DNA from: Pedobacter aquae
GTDB taxonomy: Bacteria; Bacteroidota; Bacteroidia; Sphingobacteriales; Sphingobacteriaceae
Direction of reading: 5' to 3'
DNA: 64,000 nucleotides
Assembly (NCBI RefSeq): GCF_008195825.1
Contig: NZ_CP043329.1
Coordinates: 1,922,001 to 1,986,000 of the forward strand
Part shown: piece by piece, positions 28,234-37,724 of the stretch
Layout of the letters: every line of letters begins with the position of its first letter
Position numbering within the stretch: position 1 is the first letter of the stretch
Notes under the pieces: model-generated
The model's input: only the letters and a program-made list of their open reading frames with translations
Told to the model about the DNA's origin: nothing
The model's database searches: none
Made by a program: the position numbers and the translations under genes

Positions 28234-29173
28234 CATGTGTACCATTAGAAACTGCATTTAAAGAGGACCTGGTTATATCATAAGCATAACCTGCATCTAA
28301 AGTTTTACTAATGGTAAAACCCATAATAGCAGAAAAAGAATCCTTTTTACGATACGAGCCTCCTAACCAAAAATTATTTCTGTAACTCATTCTTAAATTA
28401 AAGTCTATACCAACAGGTAAAGGCTTTATATACTTAAACATAACTGAAGGTGTAAAAGAAAGATCTTCTGTTACCCAAAACCTGTATCCACCGTTAATAA
28501 AGTAATGACTTACCTCTAAACCATCTTCGTAATTACTATTAAAAACTAGTTTTTGCTTCATCACCTGTTGCATAGATGCTCCTAAAAAGAATTGATGCGC
28601 ATATAAATAAACGCCAACATTTACATCAGGAATCCATTTAACGGTACTGCCTTCTGCTAAAGCTGGCTCAAAAGGGTCTTCAAAATTAAGTTCATTAGCA
28701 TGAAGACTTATCCGGCCAACGCCACCACCAACACCTACGGATAAATTAGCAATATCGCCCAAAGCTAGATGATAAGCATAAGTTAAGTTGATACTTGCCC
28801 TACCAAAAGAACCTGTTTGGTCATTCAAAATAGTTGCACCAAGCCCGTGATGATTTTCTGAAGATAGGTAGCTGTTTTTATCAGACCTAGTACCTATTTC
28901 ATCTACACCATAATCAGCAGAGCCGGCAATAAGCATATCACGATCAAAATTTATGGGAGTTGAAATGGTGAGATAACTGGTTTTTGGCGAGCTTTCTAAA
29001 CCTAACCATTGATTTCTAACTCCTCCTCTAATTTCTAAAGCTCTAAACATCCCAGTAACAGCAGGGTTTATAACCTGCATATTTTGCAAATATTGTGTAT
29101 AATGAGGTCTCTGTTGTGCTATAACCACAACATTTAACACCATCAATAAGATTAACAGCTTAACTATCTTCAT
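28208..29173 (-). CDS. PorP/SprF-family type IX secretion system membrane protein
   Basis: A 321-residue outer-membrane beta-barrel protein. It has a signal peptide (ending VIAQ), the family opening RPHYTQYLQNMQVINPAVTG and the common RNQWLGLESSPKT motif. Members of this family accompany large type B (gliding-type) T9SS substrates and are needed to secrete or anchor them on the cell surface. Its start overlaps by 1 bp the stop of the PKD adhesin gene, so the two are a translationally coupled partner pair. The last codons lie inside the palindromic terminator. Confidence 0.92.
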   Translation of the reverse strand: MKIVKLLILLMVLNVVVIAQQRPHYTQYLQNMQVINPAVTGMFRALEIRGGVRNQWLGLESSPKTSYLTISTPINFDRDMLIAGSADYGVDEIGTRSDKNSYLSSENHHGLGATILNDQTGSFGRASINLTYAYHLALGDIANLSVGVGGGVGRISLHANELNFEDPFEPALAEGSTVKWIPDVNVGVYLYAHQFFLGASMQQVMKQKLVFNSNYEDGLEVSHYFINGGYRFWVTEDLSFTPSVMFKYIKPLPVGIDFNLRMSYRNNFWLGGSYRKKDSFSAIMGFTISKTLDAGYAYDITRSSLNAVSNGTHEIVIGLKL

Positions 29174-32100
29174 TATCTTATCAATGTTATAGAACCTGTA
29201 TACCTATTGCGCCCATTATTAGGTTCGATGATGTAATAATAAACCCCAACCGGGACATCAACCCCATTAAACCTACCATTCCAAGGAGTGTTATATTGTT
29301 GAGCCTCAAAAACCACTTGCCCATACCTGTTAAAAATTTTGATAGATGCACTAACAAAAGATTCTAAATATTTAATCACCCAAGTATCATTATAACCATC
29401 GCCATTAGGACTAAATGCATTAGGAATATTTGGATCTTGATAAACGGCCACTAATACTTCATCTGCTACATAACAACCTTGTGGCGAGCTCACCGTTAAA
29501 ATGTATTTTGTTGTTTCTTTAGGCGATGCAATAGGGTTTAATATTTTATCATCACTTAACCCTATAGAAGGAGACCATTTGTAGGTAAGATTTTCGCCTT
29601 TTATGATTTTAGCTTGTATTTGTTTTTCTCCTGCTAATAAGATGTTTAAATCTTCGCCAGCGTCTACCTCAGGAACATCTAAAACTCTTATGGTTTGTTT
29701 CACTGTATCGGCACAACCTCTTGGAGTTAAAAAAGAATATACAATTTCATGATTCCCTACACCGGCTACCACAGGGTCAAAATACACACCGTCCACAACT
29801 CCTTTACCCACGTACTTTCCTGTTCCAGCTATACTATTAATGTCTTTCCCATTTAAAAGAACCCTGAAATTATTTAAACAAAGCTCTGCAGGAGCAAGAA
29901 AACTTAAAGACGGACTGCCATTAACAGTTACATTTGTTGGTAAAGATTGTTGGAAACAAACCGAACCAGAGTAGGCTCTTAATACTACTCTATAATTTGT
30001 TGCTAAATGATTTTTAGGATATTTGAAACTATATATTTCCTCAAATTGTGGGTTCACATCAACCAAATCTGGTACAGAAGAAACGCCGTTATATTGGAAA
30101 AACCATTCTATTTTGGTGATATTACCAAAAGGAATGGTGCTTTTATTTTTAAAAAAGACTTCTTTATTGCTACATAATCCGGTAGCATCCATAACTTCAA
30201 AAATTGGCTGAGGGTTAGCGCCACTTATTTTAATCACCCTAGAAAAAACAGCGTTACAACCTTCTGTAGAAATAGCTGTTAGGGTTACCGTATATTGCCC
30301 TGCTGCATTATATTTATGTACAGGCTCTGCTTTGGTGTTTTGAGAAACATCATTGCTACCATCTCCAAAATTCCAAAACCAAGATGTTACACTGCCTGTT
30401 AAAACTTTAGCCTTAAAACCTACAAAATCATTCACACAAGAACCAGGGTCATCAAAAGTAATTTCAGCAGGATTATTAATTACAAAGCTTCTGGTTATGG
30501 TATTTTTACAATTGAAAGAAGTTGTAGTGGTTAACTTAACATTATAAGTTCCGGCAACTGCGAAAAGATGAGAAGGGTTTTGTAAAGTACTTATTGTTGT
30601 ATTATCTCCAAAATCCCACTCCCAAGCTATAATATTTCCATCTTGTGAGGTACTTTCATCTCTAAAACTGATATTGGTATTTACACAAAGAGGAGACGCT
30701 ACACCTATTTTAGAAACTTGTGGTGCAGCAATAAAAACAGTTTTCTCTAAAACATTAGACAAACAACCAATAATACTTTTCAGAACTAATTTTACTTTAT
30801 AATTTCCTGGACGAGCATAAATATGTGATGGATTTTGCAAGGTAGAGGTACTTCCATCACCAAAATCCCAAATCCAACTATTAACAGGCTCTCCAATATT
30901 TTTCTCTACATAAGTAAAATTAGCCGGAGTACCTAGACAAGTAGCTGCCGGAAATGTAAACTCGGGAACAGGTAAATCTATCACCTCAAAATCAAACTCG
31001 ATGACTTCTTCATCTGTAGTAGAACAAATATTTGCTCCAGGTGGAGTTGTAGAGGTAATGATAATCTTTTTAACTCCGGAGGATGAAAAATTCTTTTGTG
31101 AGGATAATCGATATTCATACAGAACCTTATTCCCAGAATTAATGATAATAGGCTCTGGATTGTTTTGTACAATTTCTGTATCAGAAGCTTCTAATTTCCA
31201 TACCAACTTAGTTGTTCTATAAGGTAAAGCCAGCTTAAAATCATACGTATCACTCACACAGGCAATTTTTACGGCTTGGTTTGTACCACTTTTAAGTGCC
31301 GATACATTGATATTAGATGCCAAACTTGTTCCTGCAGAATAAGCATAAGATTCATAGTTACCGAAGCCATAGGCTATCGCATTAAAACCTGTATCTGCGG
31401 ATAGGCTAAAACTACTTCCACCTATTTGATGAAGTAATATTTGTGCATAAGAAAACTCTGGCTTACTTGGGAAAGCGGTAAAACGATTAGAAAAATCCTG
31501 ATTATTTAGTTTAAATGAGGATACTTTTGATGTAGGTATAGTGATATTTAAAAATTGCTCTGCTATGTTTAGCTTAGTTGATGAATACAAGGTTATTCTA
31601 TCTATACTGTATTCTAAAGGATTAAGCAATACCATATCTGGGTCACTGGTTCTAGCAGGAGAACGTATACCATTTCTAGAGTCGGCACATATTTGCGTTA
31701 AAGCATATTGAGCTACTGATATTTTTTGTCTGCAGTAATGAAAGAAAATGATGTTACAGGCGCTGTAGTATAATATTCACCAGCATTTAAAGTAATCGTT
31801 GTTCCTAATAAATTAACATTTGTATTATTCTCAGAAGCTAGAATACGATAAATACTACCCGAGTCTCTATCATAAAAGGGAACCATACTAAAATTAACAC
31901 CCCAGCTTTCTATTGGATAAAGCTGCTGCAATAAAGGATCAAGTGATGTATCATTGGTGACGATACAAAATGGACTACTTATAATGATAGCTGAACTACC
32001 CGAAAAAACTGCGATTTTTTTACAATTAGAAATGGTTTTGTCTACTTCAATCAAAGTTCCGGTAACATCCTGAGGATTTTGGTATTGATAAACATCACCA

Positions 32101-32675
32101 ATATTAGGTAATACGACCTGAAAAGTACTTTGTTTGATGCCATCTAAAACCGGCGTAATATTAACGGTTGTATTGGCTTCAACAGCAACTACATTAAGTT
32201 GAGATAAACCACGATCTATTGTAGATTGTGTGTAAGCCATAGCATGATACTTTTGCCCTAATGCTTCATTAGGAAGCACTAATGTTGCAGCAGATCTTGC
32301 TCCTGCAAAAATATGCCCATAAACAACTATTTTAGGCTTGCCAGGGTCTACAGTTACTTTTATCCCTTTATTACTAAAAACACTTGTCCCTTCACCTATA
32401 TAAGAGATATCTCTAGGCAAAACAACTTCTGTTATGGTATTAGCGGCTACACTAAAATCTTTAGAAAAAGTACCACACTGAACTTTTCCGGAACTATTAC
32501 TTTTAGACGTAACAAAAACTGAAATATTTGCCAAACTACCACCCGAAGGCACATGCGCTGGGAAACATAACCAAAAAGAAGTACCCTCATTAGAAATATT
32601 TTGAGCCTTACTGGCTGAAGATACGGCTATTAAAAAAAATAGAAAGTAGAAAAACAGTAGCCTACGCTTGAACAT
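29173..32675 (-). CDS. Giant surface adhesin: IgGFc-binding-like, PKD repeats, T9SS type B tail (frameshifted at T6)
   Basis: Reconstructed as 1167 residues. A signal peptide (residues 1-24) precedes a region like the IgGFc-binding protein N-terminal domain (GTSFWLCFPAHVPSGG, about 28-330). A middle part follows, then at least three PKD domains with the signature WxWDFGDG (WIWDFGDGSTSTLQNPSHIY and two more, about 565-820). The C-terminus (PNAFSPNGDGYNDTWVIKYL, IFNRYGQVVF, GVYYYII) is the T9SS type B sorting domain. The frame breaks at the T6 run 31722-31727; the 31636-31712 stretch reads ISVAQYALTQICADSRNG in the other frame and joins both halves. It should be a secreted surface adhesin. Confidence 0.88.
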
Positions 32676-32895
32676 GAACAGATCCCAAAAATTAAAAATT
32701 AAAACACAGGGGTTTATTTTTATGCCATCCTAAAACTTTTCTATACCTGCCAACGTAATTGTTAGTAATTTTGAGGAAAAGGTTTAATTTATTCTAATCT
32801 AAAGATTAGTTTAATAAAAGTTAAATATATTTTAAAATATTTAATCTAGCTTTTCTTATTGAAATATCATTGAATTAAAAATATTTAAGAGATAC

Positions 32896-33606
32896 ATGCC
32901 AGAGAAATTATCGCAACCCAATATTGATGTATATGTAATTATTCCGGCATATAATGAAGAGCAATCTATAGCTAAAGTTGTACAAGCTATACCCAAAGAA
33001 CTGGTTAAAACTGTTGTTGTAGTTAATAATAATTCTAAAGACAACACTAAAATACAAGCAGAAATGGCTGGTGCCATTGTTGTTGATGAACCTAGACCAG
33101 GCTACGGATATGCCTGTTTAAAAGGTATAGATTTCTTGAGTAATCATATTAAACCCCAAGATATAGTTGTTTTTTTAGATGGTGATTTTTCTGATTACCC
33201 GGAAGAAATTCCTGATATCATCAATCCGATTTTAAACAATAAAGCCGATTTAGTAATTGGTTCTAGAGCTTTAGGCGTAAAAGAAAAAAACTCTATGACC
33301 ATTCCGCAAGAGTTTGGTAATTGGCTGGCAACAAAATTAATCAAGTGGTTTTATGGAGTTAAATTTACAGACTTAGGACCATTTAGAGCCATAACATGGT
33401 TACATTTGCAGCAAATTAATATGCAAGACAAAACCTACGGCTGGACGGTTGAGATGCAGATTAAAGCCGCCAAACAAGGTTTAAGATGTATGGAAGTGCC
33501 CGTTAAATACCGTAAAAGAATTGGCGTTAGCAAAGTTTCTGGAACCGTAAAAGGTGTTATATTGGCGGGCTATAAAATTATTTGGATGATTTTTAAAAAT
33601 CTATAA
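32896..33606 (+). CDS. Family 2 glycosyltransferase, dolichol-phosphate-mannose-synthase-like
   Basis: A 236-residue cytoplasmic GT-A enzyme. VYVIIPAYNEEQSIAKVV is the nucleotide-binding start, VVFLDGDFSDYPEEI carries the DGD metal-binding motif, and GSRALG plus DLGPFRAI are typical of the polyprenyl-phosphate hexosyltransferase branch. It lacks a C-terminal membrane domain. It probably moves a sugar from an NDP-sugar to a lipid carrier or glycan. It lies 6 bp before a second, membrane-bound GT2 gene, so they are almost certainly co-expressed. Confidence 0.88.
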   Translation: MPEKLSQPNIDVYVIIPAYNEEQSIAKVVQAIPKELVKTVVVVNNNSKDNTKIQAEMAGAIVVDEPRPGYGYACLKGIDFLSNHIKPQDIVVFLDGDFSDYPEEIPDIINPILNNKADLVIGSRALGVKEKNSMTIPQEFGNWLATKLIKWFYGVKFTDLGPFRAITWLHLQQINMQDKTYGWTVEMQIKAAKQGLRCMEVPVKYRKRIGVSKVSGTVKGVILAGYKIIWMIFKNL

Positions 33607-33612
33607 AGCAAA

Positions 33613-35076
33613 ATGTTTCTACAGTATTCTATCTTAATCATTTATGCTTTTTGCTTATTGGCTATTTTTATATTTAGTATTGGACAAGCTTTTTTGATTT
33701 ATTACTACATCAAATCATCAAAAAAAGAGGTTAAAGCTTTATCATGGCATCATCAACCTAAAGTAACCATACAATTACCTTTGTTTAATGAGCTTTACGT
33801 TGTAAAACGATTGATACACAGCGTTTGCGAGCTAGATTACCCAAAAGAACTACTAGAAATACAGGTATTAGATGATTCTAATGACGATTCTCTTGCCCTA
33901 ACAGCTCAATTGGTAAAAGAGCAACAAGCTGCTGGTTTTAATATTAAACATATTACCAGAACAAAAAATATAGGCTTTAAAGCCGGAGCTTTACAATACG
34001 GTTTAGAACAAGCTTCAGGAGAATTGATAGCTATTTTTGATGCCGATTTTGTGCCTCCACAAGACTTTTTGCAAAAGCTTGTCCCTTATTTTCAAGAAGC
34101 CCAACTGGGTATGGTACAAAGTAAATGGGAGCACTTAAACGAAGATTATTCTTTATTAACAAAAATTCAAAGCTTTGGCTTAGATGGCCATTTTACGGTT
34201 GAACAAACAGGAAGAAATAAGCAAAATTTATTCATCAACTTTAATGGTACAGCTGGTATATGGCGTAAAAACTGTATTGTGGAAGCTGGCGGCTGGCAAC
34301 ATGATACCTTAACAGAAGATCTGGATTTAAGCTATAGAGCACAACTAAAAGGCTGGAAATTTAAGTATGCAGAAGCGTTTGGCACTCCGGCAGAGCTCCC
34401 AATGGAACTTAATGCTTATAAATCTCAACAACACCGCTGGACAAAAGGCGCTATAGAAACCTCAAAAAAAATGCTTTCGCAGATTTGGCAATCTGATGAA
34501 AATCTTAGCCGTAAAATTTTTGGTTCTTTACACTTGCTTAACGCTTATGCTTTTTTACTGGTGTTTATAGCAAGTATTTTAAGCTTACCTATTTTGGTTA
34601 TTAAGAACCTGCATCTGGTTGATATGTTGTATTTTAATTTGATGACCGTTTTTGTTGGCGGATTTATCATTGTTACCATTTTCTACACCACCTCTTATTT
34701 TTCTAAAAAAACAAGTTTTATAAACTTCTTGAAGCTTTTCCCTGTTTTTCTATCATTCTCTATGGCCATGAGTTTCCATAACGCAATAGCTGTTTTAGAA
34801 GGTATTTTTGGGTTTAAATCTGATTTTATCAGGACACCAAAATTCAATATCAACAATAAAAAAGAAGGTTTTACCCATAACATCTATATCAAGAAAAGTT
34901 TACCGAAATCATTTTATATAGAACTTTTCTTGGCTTTTTACTTCCTTAGCGGGATGATGATGTCTTTTATCTATCAGGATTTCGGATTATTGCCCTTTCA
35001 TACGCTGTTGTTTTGTGGTTTTTGCTTGTTAAACTTTTATGCCATCAAACATAGTTTTATGGGCTTAAAAAATTAA
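33613..35076 (+). CDS. Processive membrane glycosyltransferase, family 2 (cellulose-synthase-like)
   Basis: A 487-residue membrane GT2. After an N-terminal helix come the D,D,D,QxxRW signature elements: VLDDSNDDS, FDADFVPP, TEDLDLSYRAQLKGW and QQHRWTKGA. Four or five helices follow (about residues 300-480). This arrangement is shared by synthases of linear beta-glycans such as cellulose, glucomannan-like and hyaluronan-type polymers. The product is not known. No BcsB or cyclic-di-GMP PilZ partner is present. It is convergent with the hybrid kinase gene, only 4 bp apart. Confidence 0.85.
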   Translation: MFLQYSILIIYAFCLLAIFIFSIGQAFLIYYYIKSSKKEVKALSWHHQPKVTIQLPLFNELYVVKRLIHSVCELDYPKELLEIQVLDDSNDDSLALTAQLVKEQQAAGFNIKHITRTKNIGFKAGALQYGLEQASGELIAIFDADFVPPQDFLQKLVPYFQEAQLGMVQSKWEHLNEDYSLLTKIQSFGLDGHFTVEQTGRNKQNLFINFNGTAGIWRKNCIVEAGGWQHDTLTEDLDLSYRAQLKGWKFKYAEAFGTPAELPMELNAYKSQQHRWTKGAIETSKKMLSQIWQSDENLSRKIFGSLHLLNAYAFLLVFIASILSLPILVIKNLHLVDMLYFNLMTVFVGGFIIVTIFYTTSYFSKKTSFINFLKLFPVFLSFSMAMSFHNAIAVLEGIFGFKSDFIRTPKFNINNKKEGFTHNIYIKKSLPKSFYIELFLAFYFLSGMMMSFIYQDFGLLPFHTLLFCGFCLLNFYAIKHSFMGLKN

Positions 35077-35080
35077 GTTT

Positions 35081-37603
35081 TTATGCTTTCAGCCTTGCTA
35101 TCTGGTTCATCAATAAATTTAACTTTTTTATAAGGCCAATAAGCGTTTCATCAAAACTTTCATTCCATAGCTTAGCATCCTGCAAAAGTAGTTCCTGCTC
35201 TCTAAATAAAGCCGCTAAAGGCTTTGCCCCTACTTGTGCAACACGCCCAGCAATACGATGAACTACTAAACTAACCTCTTCTAATTTTTGCTTTTTGATA
35301 TTGCCTTCTAAAATTTTAATATCTTGATGAGAATCTTCTATGAATCGATTTAAAATATTTAAAGTTTGTTGCCAATCACCAAAAGTCATTTTCTCTAGCG
35401 CAGTTAAATCAAATTCTGGATGAGTTTGATTTTCCTCTTCAACAGTATTTACACTACCATTTATCAGCATAGAAAGTAATTGTTCTTCTTTAAAAGGTTT
35501 CATAAGCAAACCATCAAAACCACTATTTAAAACTTGTACGGTTTCTTCTGGTAAAACTTGCGCTGTTAAAGCGTATATCAACACATCGGGATGTTGAATT
35601 TTCTCTTTTAATTTTTTACAAAGGGTAATACCGTTCATCCCCGGCATACGCATATCTAAAAAAATAAATTTAACATCATTGGTAAGTTCTGTTTTTAAAG
35701 CCTCTTCAGGCGATGAAAAACATTCATAAGCTATTTGATAGTTATCAAAAATTAAAGCACATAAATCTAAAATAAATTGGTCATCATCTACTATCCAAAC
35801 TTTACCCTTGAAAGCAGTTGATAGCAGATTATTTTTTACCCCTAATAAGCCTTCTTCTTGAGGCTGATGGACTTGCCTGAATTTTAGATAAACCGTAAAA
35901 GAACTACCTTTTGCGGGGCTACTTTTTACATGTATTCTCCCTTCTTGGCTTTCTACTAATGCTTTAACAATGCTTAAACCTAAACCTGCGCCTGCCCTGT
36001 TCATCTCCTTATTTTCGGGGTTGTTGGCTTGTTCAAACTCATTAAAAATAAGTCTAACTTCATCTTTAGTCATCCCAATTCCAGTATCTTCAATAACAAA
36101 CATAAAATGCACATCATCAGCTTGTTTCTTGTAAGATACGGCAATGCTCACCATCCCCACATGGGTAAATTTTATGGCGTTACTTAACAAATTATAAAGA
36201 ATTTGTTTGAGCCTAAAAGCATCACCTTCTACCCATAAGTCATCGTCAATATCAAAATCCTGAACAATTTTAAGTTCCTTTTTCTCTGCTTGTAAGTGCA
36301 TCACAGAAAGCACCTCGGTTAAAAGTTTTTGCATATTAAAAACTTCATGAGAGAAAGTAAGCTTTCCTGATACAATACGGTTATAATCTAATACCTCATT
36401 TACAATTTGCATTAAATGTTCTGATGAATGATAAATAGCCTCAATATCTTTTTTACGAGGATTTTCTTGTTTTCTAATAAGTTCAGAATATCCGATGATT
36501 GCTTGTAAAGGTGTTCTAATCTCATGGCTCATGTTAGACAAAAAGCGTTGTTTGGCTAAGCTATGATATTCTGCCTCTTCTTTAGCTAACTCTAAATCTT
36601 TACGGTATTGGTTGCTTTTAGCGATATCTGACAGGATAAAATAAAGCAAGATAACGGTAACCAAGAAAAACACAATAATGATGATGCTGATTTGCTTAAT
36701 GCTATCATTTACAACTTCGCGGGCTTCTTTATTGTTGATTTCTATTTGCTTCACAGCTTCGCTTTCTACCTCACGTAATACAGTTAGCATTTTATTGATG
36801 AGTAAATCGCTAGTACTGGCTAAAATGGCTTCCCTATTGATAAAAACTTCGCTTTTTTTACGTTGAACTTCTTCTAGCTGCCTAATAGTTCTTTCTACAT
36901 TTTGGATGATACTATCTTGACGAGACAAAGCTACTGTATCCACTTTAACATTAAGCTCCTCATTCATGATATTGAAAGACTGATTATTCTTATCATCCTT
37001 TTTTTTACTGAAGAGCTTACCAAAGAAGGTTTTAGGTCCTTCGGATAGCTTATTTTCATCATTATTTTTAATGGTAGTGATTAATGTTCTTTTTTCTGAA
37101 CGCAAGACCAAACTATCCAAATCTTTAGATGATTCATCAACCAAAGCGTTTAACTCTGCCACTTGATTAGAAAAAGAATTGTTATTAAGCAAACCTTCTC
37201 TTACTTTAAGGTAATTGATAAACAAACGGTCTCTTTCTTTTAGCAGCGCATTCATAGATTTTATGCGGCTAAGCTGTAAAGAATCATTAGCGTAAAGTTT
37301 GCTAAGGCTATCAATACCTAAACTTAATTGCTTTGTTTCTTCCAGAAAGATACTGTAATCGCCTGGGTTATTTAAAGCCTGTGCTTTTTGTAATTGATCA
37401 AGACTAATGATTTTGAACGTAAGCTCATTTACCAATCTTAAACGTTCGCCGGGTTTGGCTACATCCTCAAAAGAACCTAGCATTTTGTTAAATGCATACT
37501 TACTGGTAGCCCAAGCTAGGCCTAAAGCAATACAAGCAAAAAATGCTGCTATAATAATTTTACCCCGAACAGATTGGCTAAAGCTTTTTGTTTGTTGGTT
37601 CAT
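35081..37603 (-). CDS. Hybrid sensor kinase with receiver and HPt domains
   Basis: An 840-residue inner-membrane phosphorelay protein. Membrane helices at about 14-32 and 303-325 bracket a 270-residue helical periplasmic sensor. HisKA has phospho-His360 in FLSNMSHEIRTPL. The HATPase domain (NLLSNAIKF, DTGIGM, GAGLGLSIV) follows. The receiver has acceptor Asp650 (FIFLDMRMPGMNG), and a C-terminal HPt domain carries His782 (SLVVHRIAGRVAQVG). This His-Asp-His chain passes phosphate to a separate response regulator, which is not encoded in the window. It has no DNA-binding domain. Input signal unknown. Confidence 0.9.
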   Translation of the reverse strand: MNQQTKSFSQSVRGKIIIAAFFACIALGLAWATSKYAFNKMLGSFEDVAKPGERLRLVNELTFKIISLDQLQKAQALNNPGDYSIFLEETKQLSLGIDSLSKLYANDSLQLSRIKSMNALLKERDRLFINYLKVREGLLNNNSFSNQVAELNALVDESSKDLDSLVLRSEKRTLITTIKNNDENKLSEGPKTFFGKLFSKKKDDKNNQSFNIMNEELNVKVDTVALSRQDSIIQNVERTIRQLEEVQRKKSEVFINREAILASTSDLLINKMLTVLREVESEAVKQIEINNKEAREVVNDSIKQISIIIIVFFLVTVILLYFILSDIAKSNQYRKDLELAKEEAEYHSLAKQRFLSNMSHEIRTPLQAIIGYSELIRKQENPRKKDIEAIYHSSEHLMQIVNEVLDYNRIVSGKLTFSHEVFNMQKLLTEVLSVMHLQAEKKELKIVQDFDIDDDLWVEGDAFRLKQILYNLLSNAIKFTHVGMVSIAVSYKKQADDVHFMFVIEDTGIGMTKDEVRLIFNEFEQANNPENKEMNRAGAGLGLSIVKALVESQEGRIHVKSSPAKGSSFTVYLKFRQVHQPQEEGLLGVKNNLLSTAFKGKVWIVDDDQFILDLCALIFDNYQIAYECFSSPEEALKTELTNDVKFIFLDMRMPGMNGITLCKKLKEKIQHPDVLIYALTAQVLPEETVQVLNSGFDGLLMKPFKEEQLLSMLINGSVNTVEEENQTHPEFDLTALEKMTFGDWQQTLNILNRFIEDSHQDIKILEGNIKKQKLEEVSLVVHRIAGRVAQVGAKPLAALFREQELLLQDAKLWNESFDETLIGLIKKLNLLMNQIARLKA

Positions 37604-37663
37604 TAAAAAGCTTTAAGCAAAATTTAATCCAATGTTAGGTAAGTTTTGGATAGATTAATAATA

Positions 37664-37698
37664 ACAAAGCGCTGCAAATAAGCTTAGCAACGCTTTGT
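37664..37698 (-). terminator. Probable intrinsic terminator after the GH3 gene
   Basis: Arms ACAAAGCG (37664-37671) and CGCTTTGT (37691-37698) pair perfectly, with further TGC/GCA pairing inside. On the minus strand the hairpin is followed by TATTATTAATC. It lies 27 bp past the stop of the GH3 gene. A similar ACAAAGCG stem occurs at 45415. Confidence 0.6.
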
Positions 37699-37724
37699 AC
37701 TAGTTAAAAGATGAATTTTTGTTC

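Noticed and set aside
30023-31222. Plus-strand open frames inside the PKD adhesin gene
   Set aside because: They mirror the adhesin's codons, have no domain features and no start signals.
32794-32809. Inverted repeat CTAATCT/AGATTAG between the adhesin and GT2 genes as a metal-regulator site
   Set aside because: Its arms point outward relative to the 9415 palindrome core, spacing differs, and no metal gene is adjacent.
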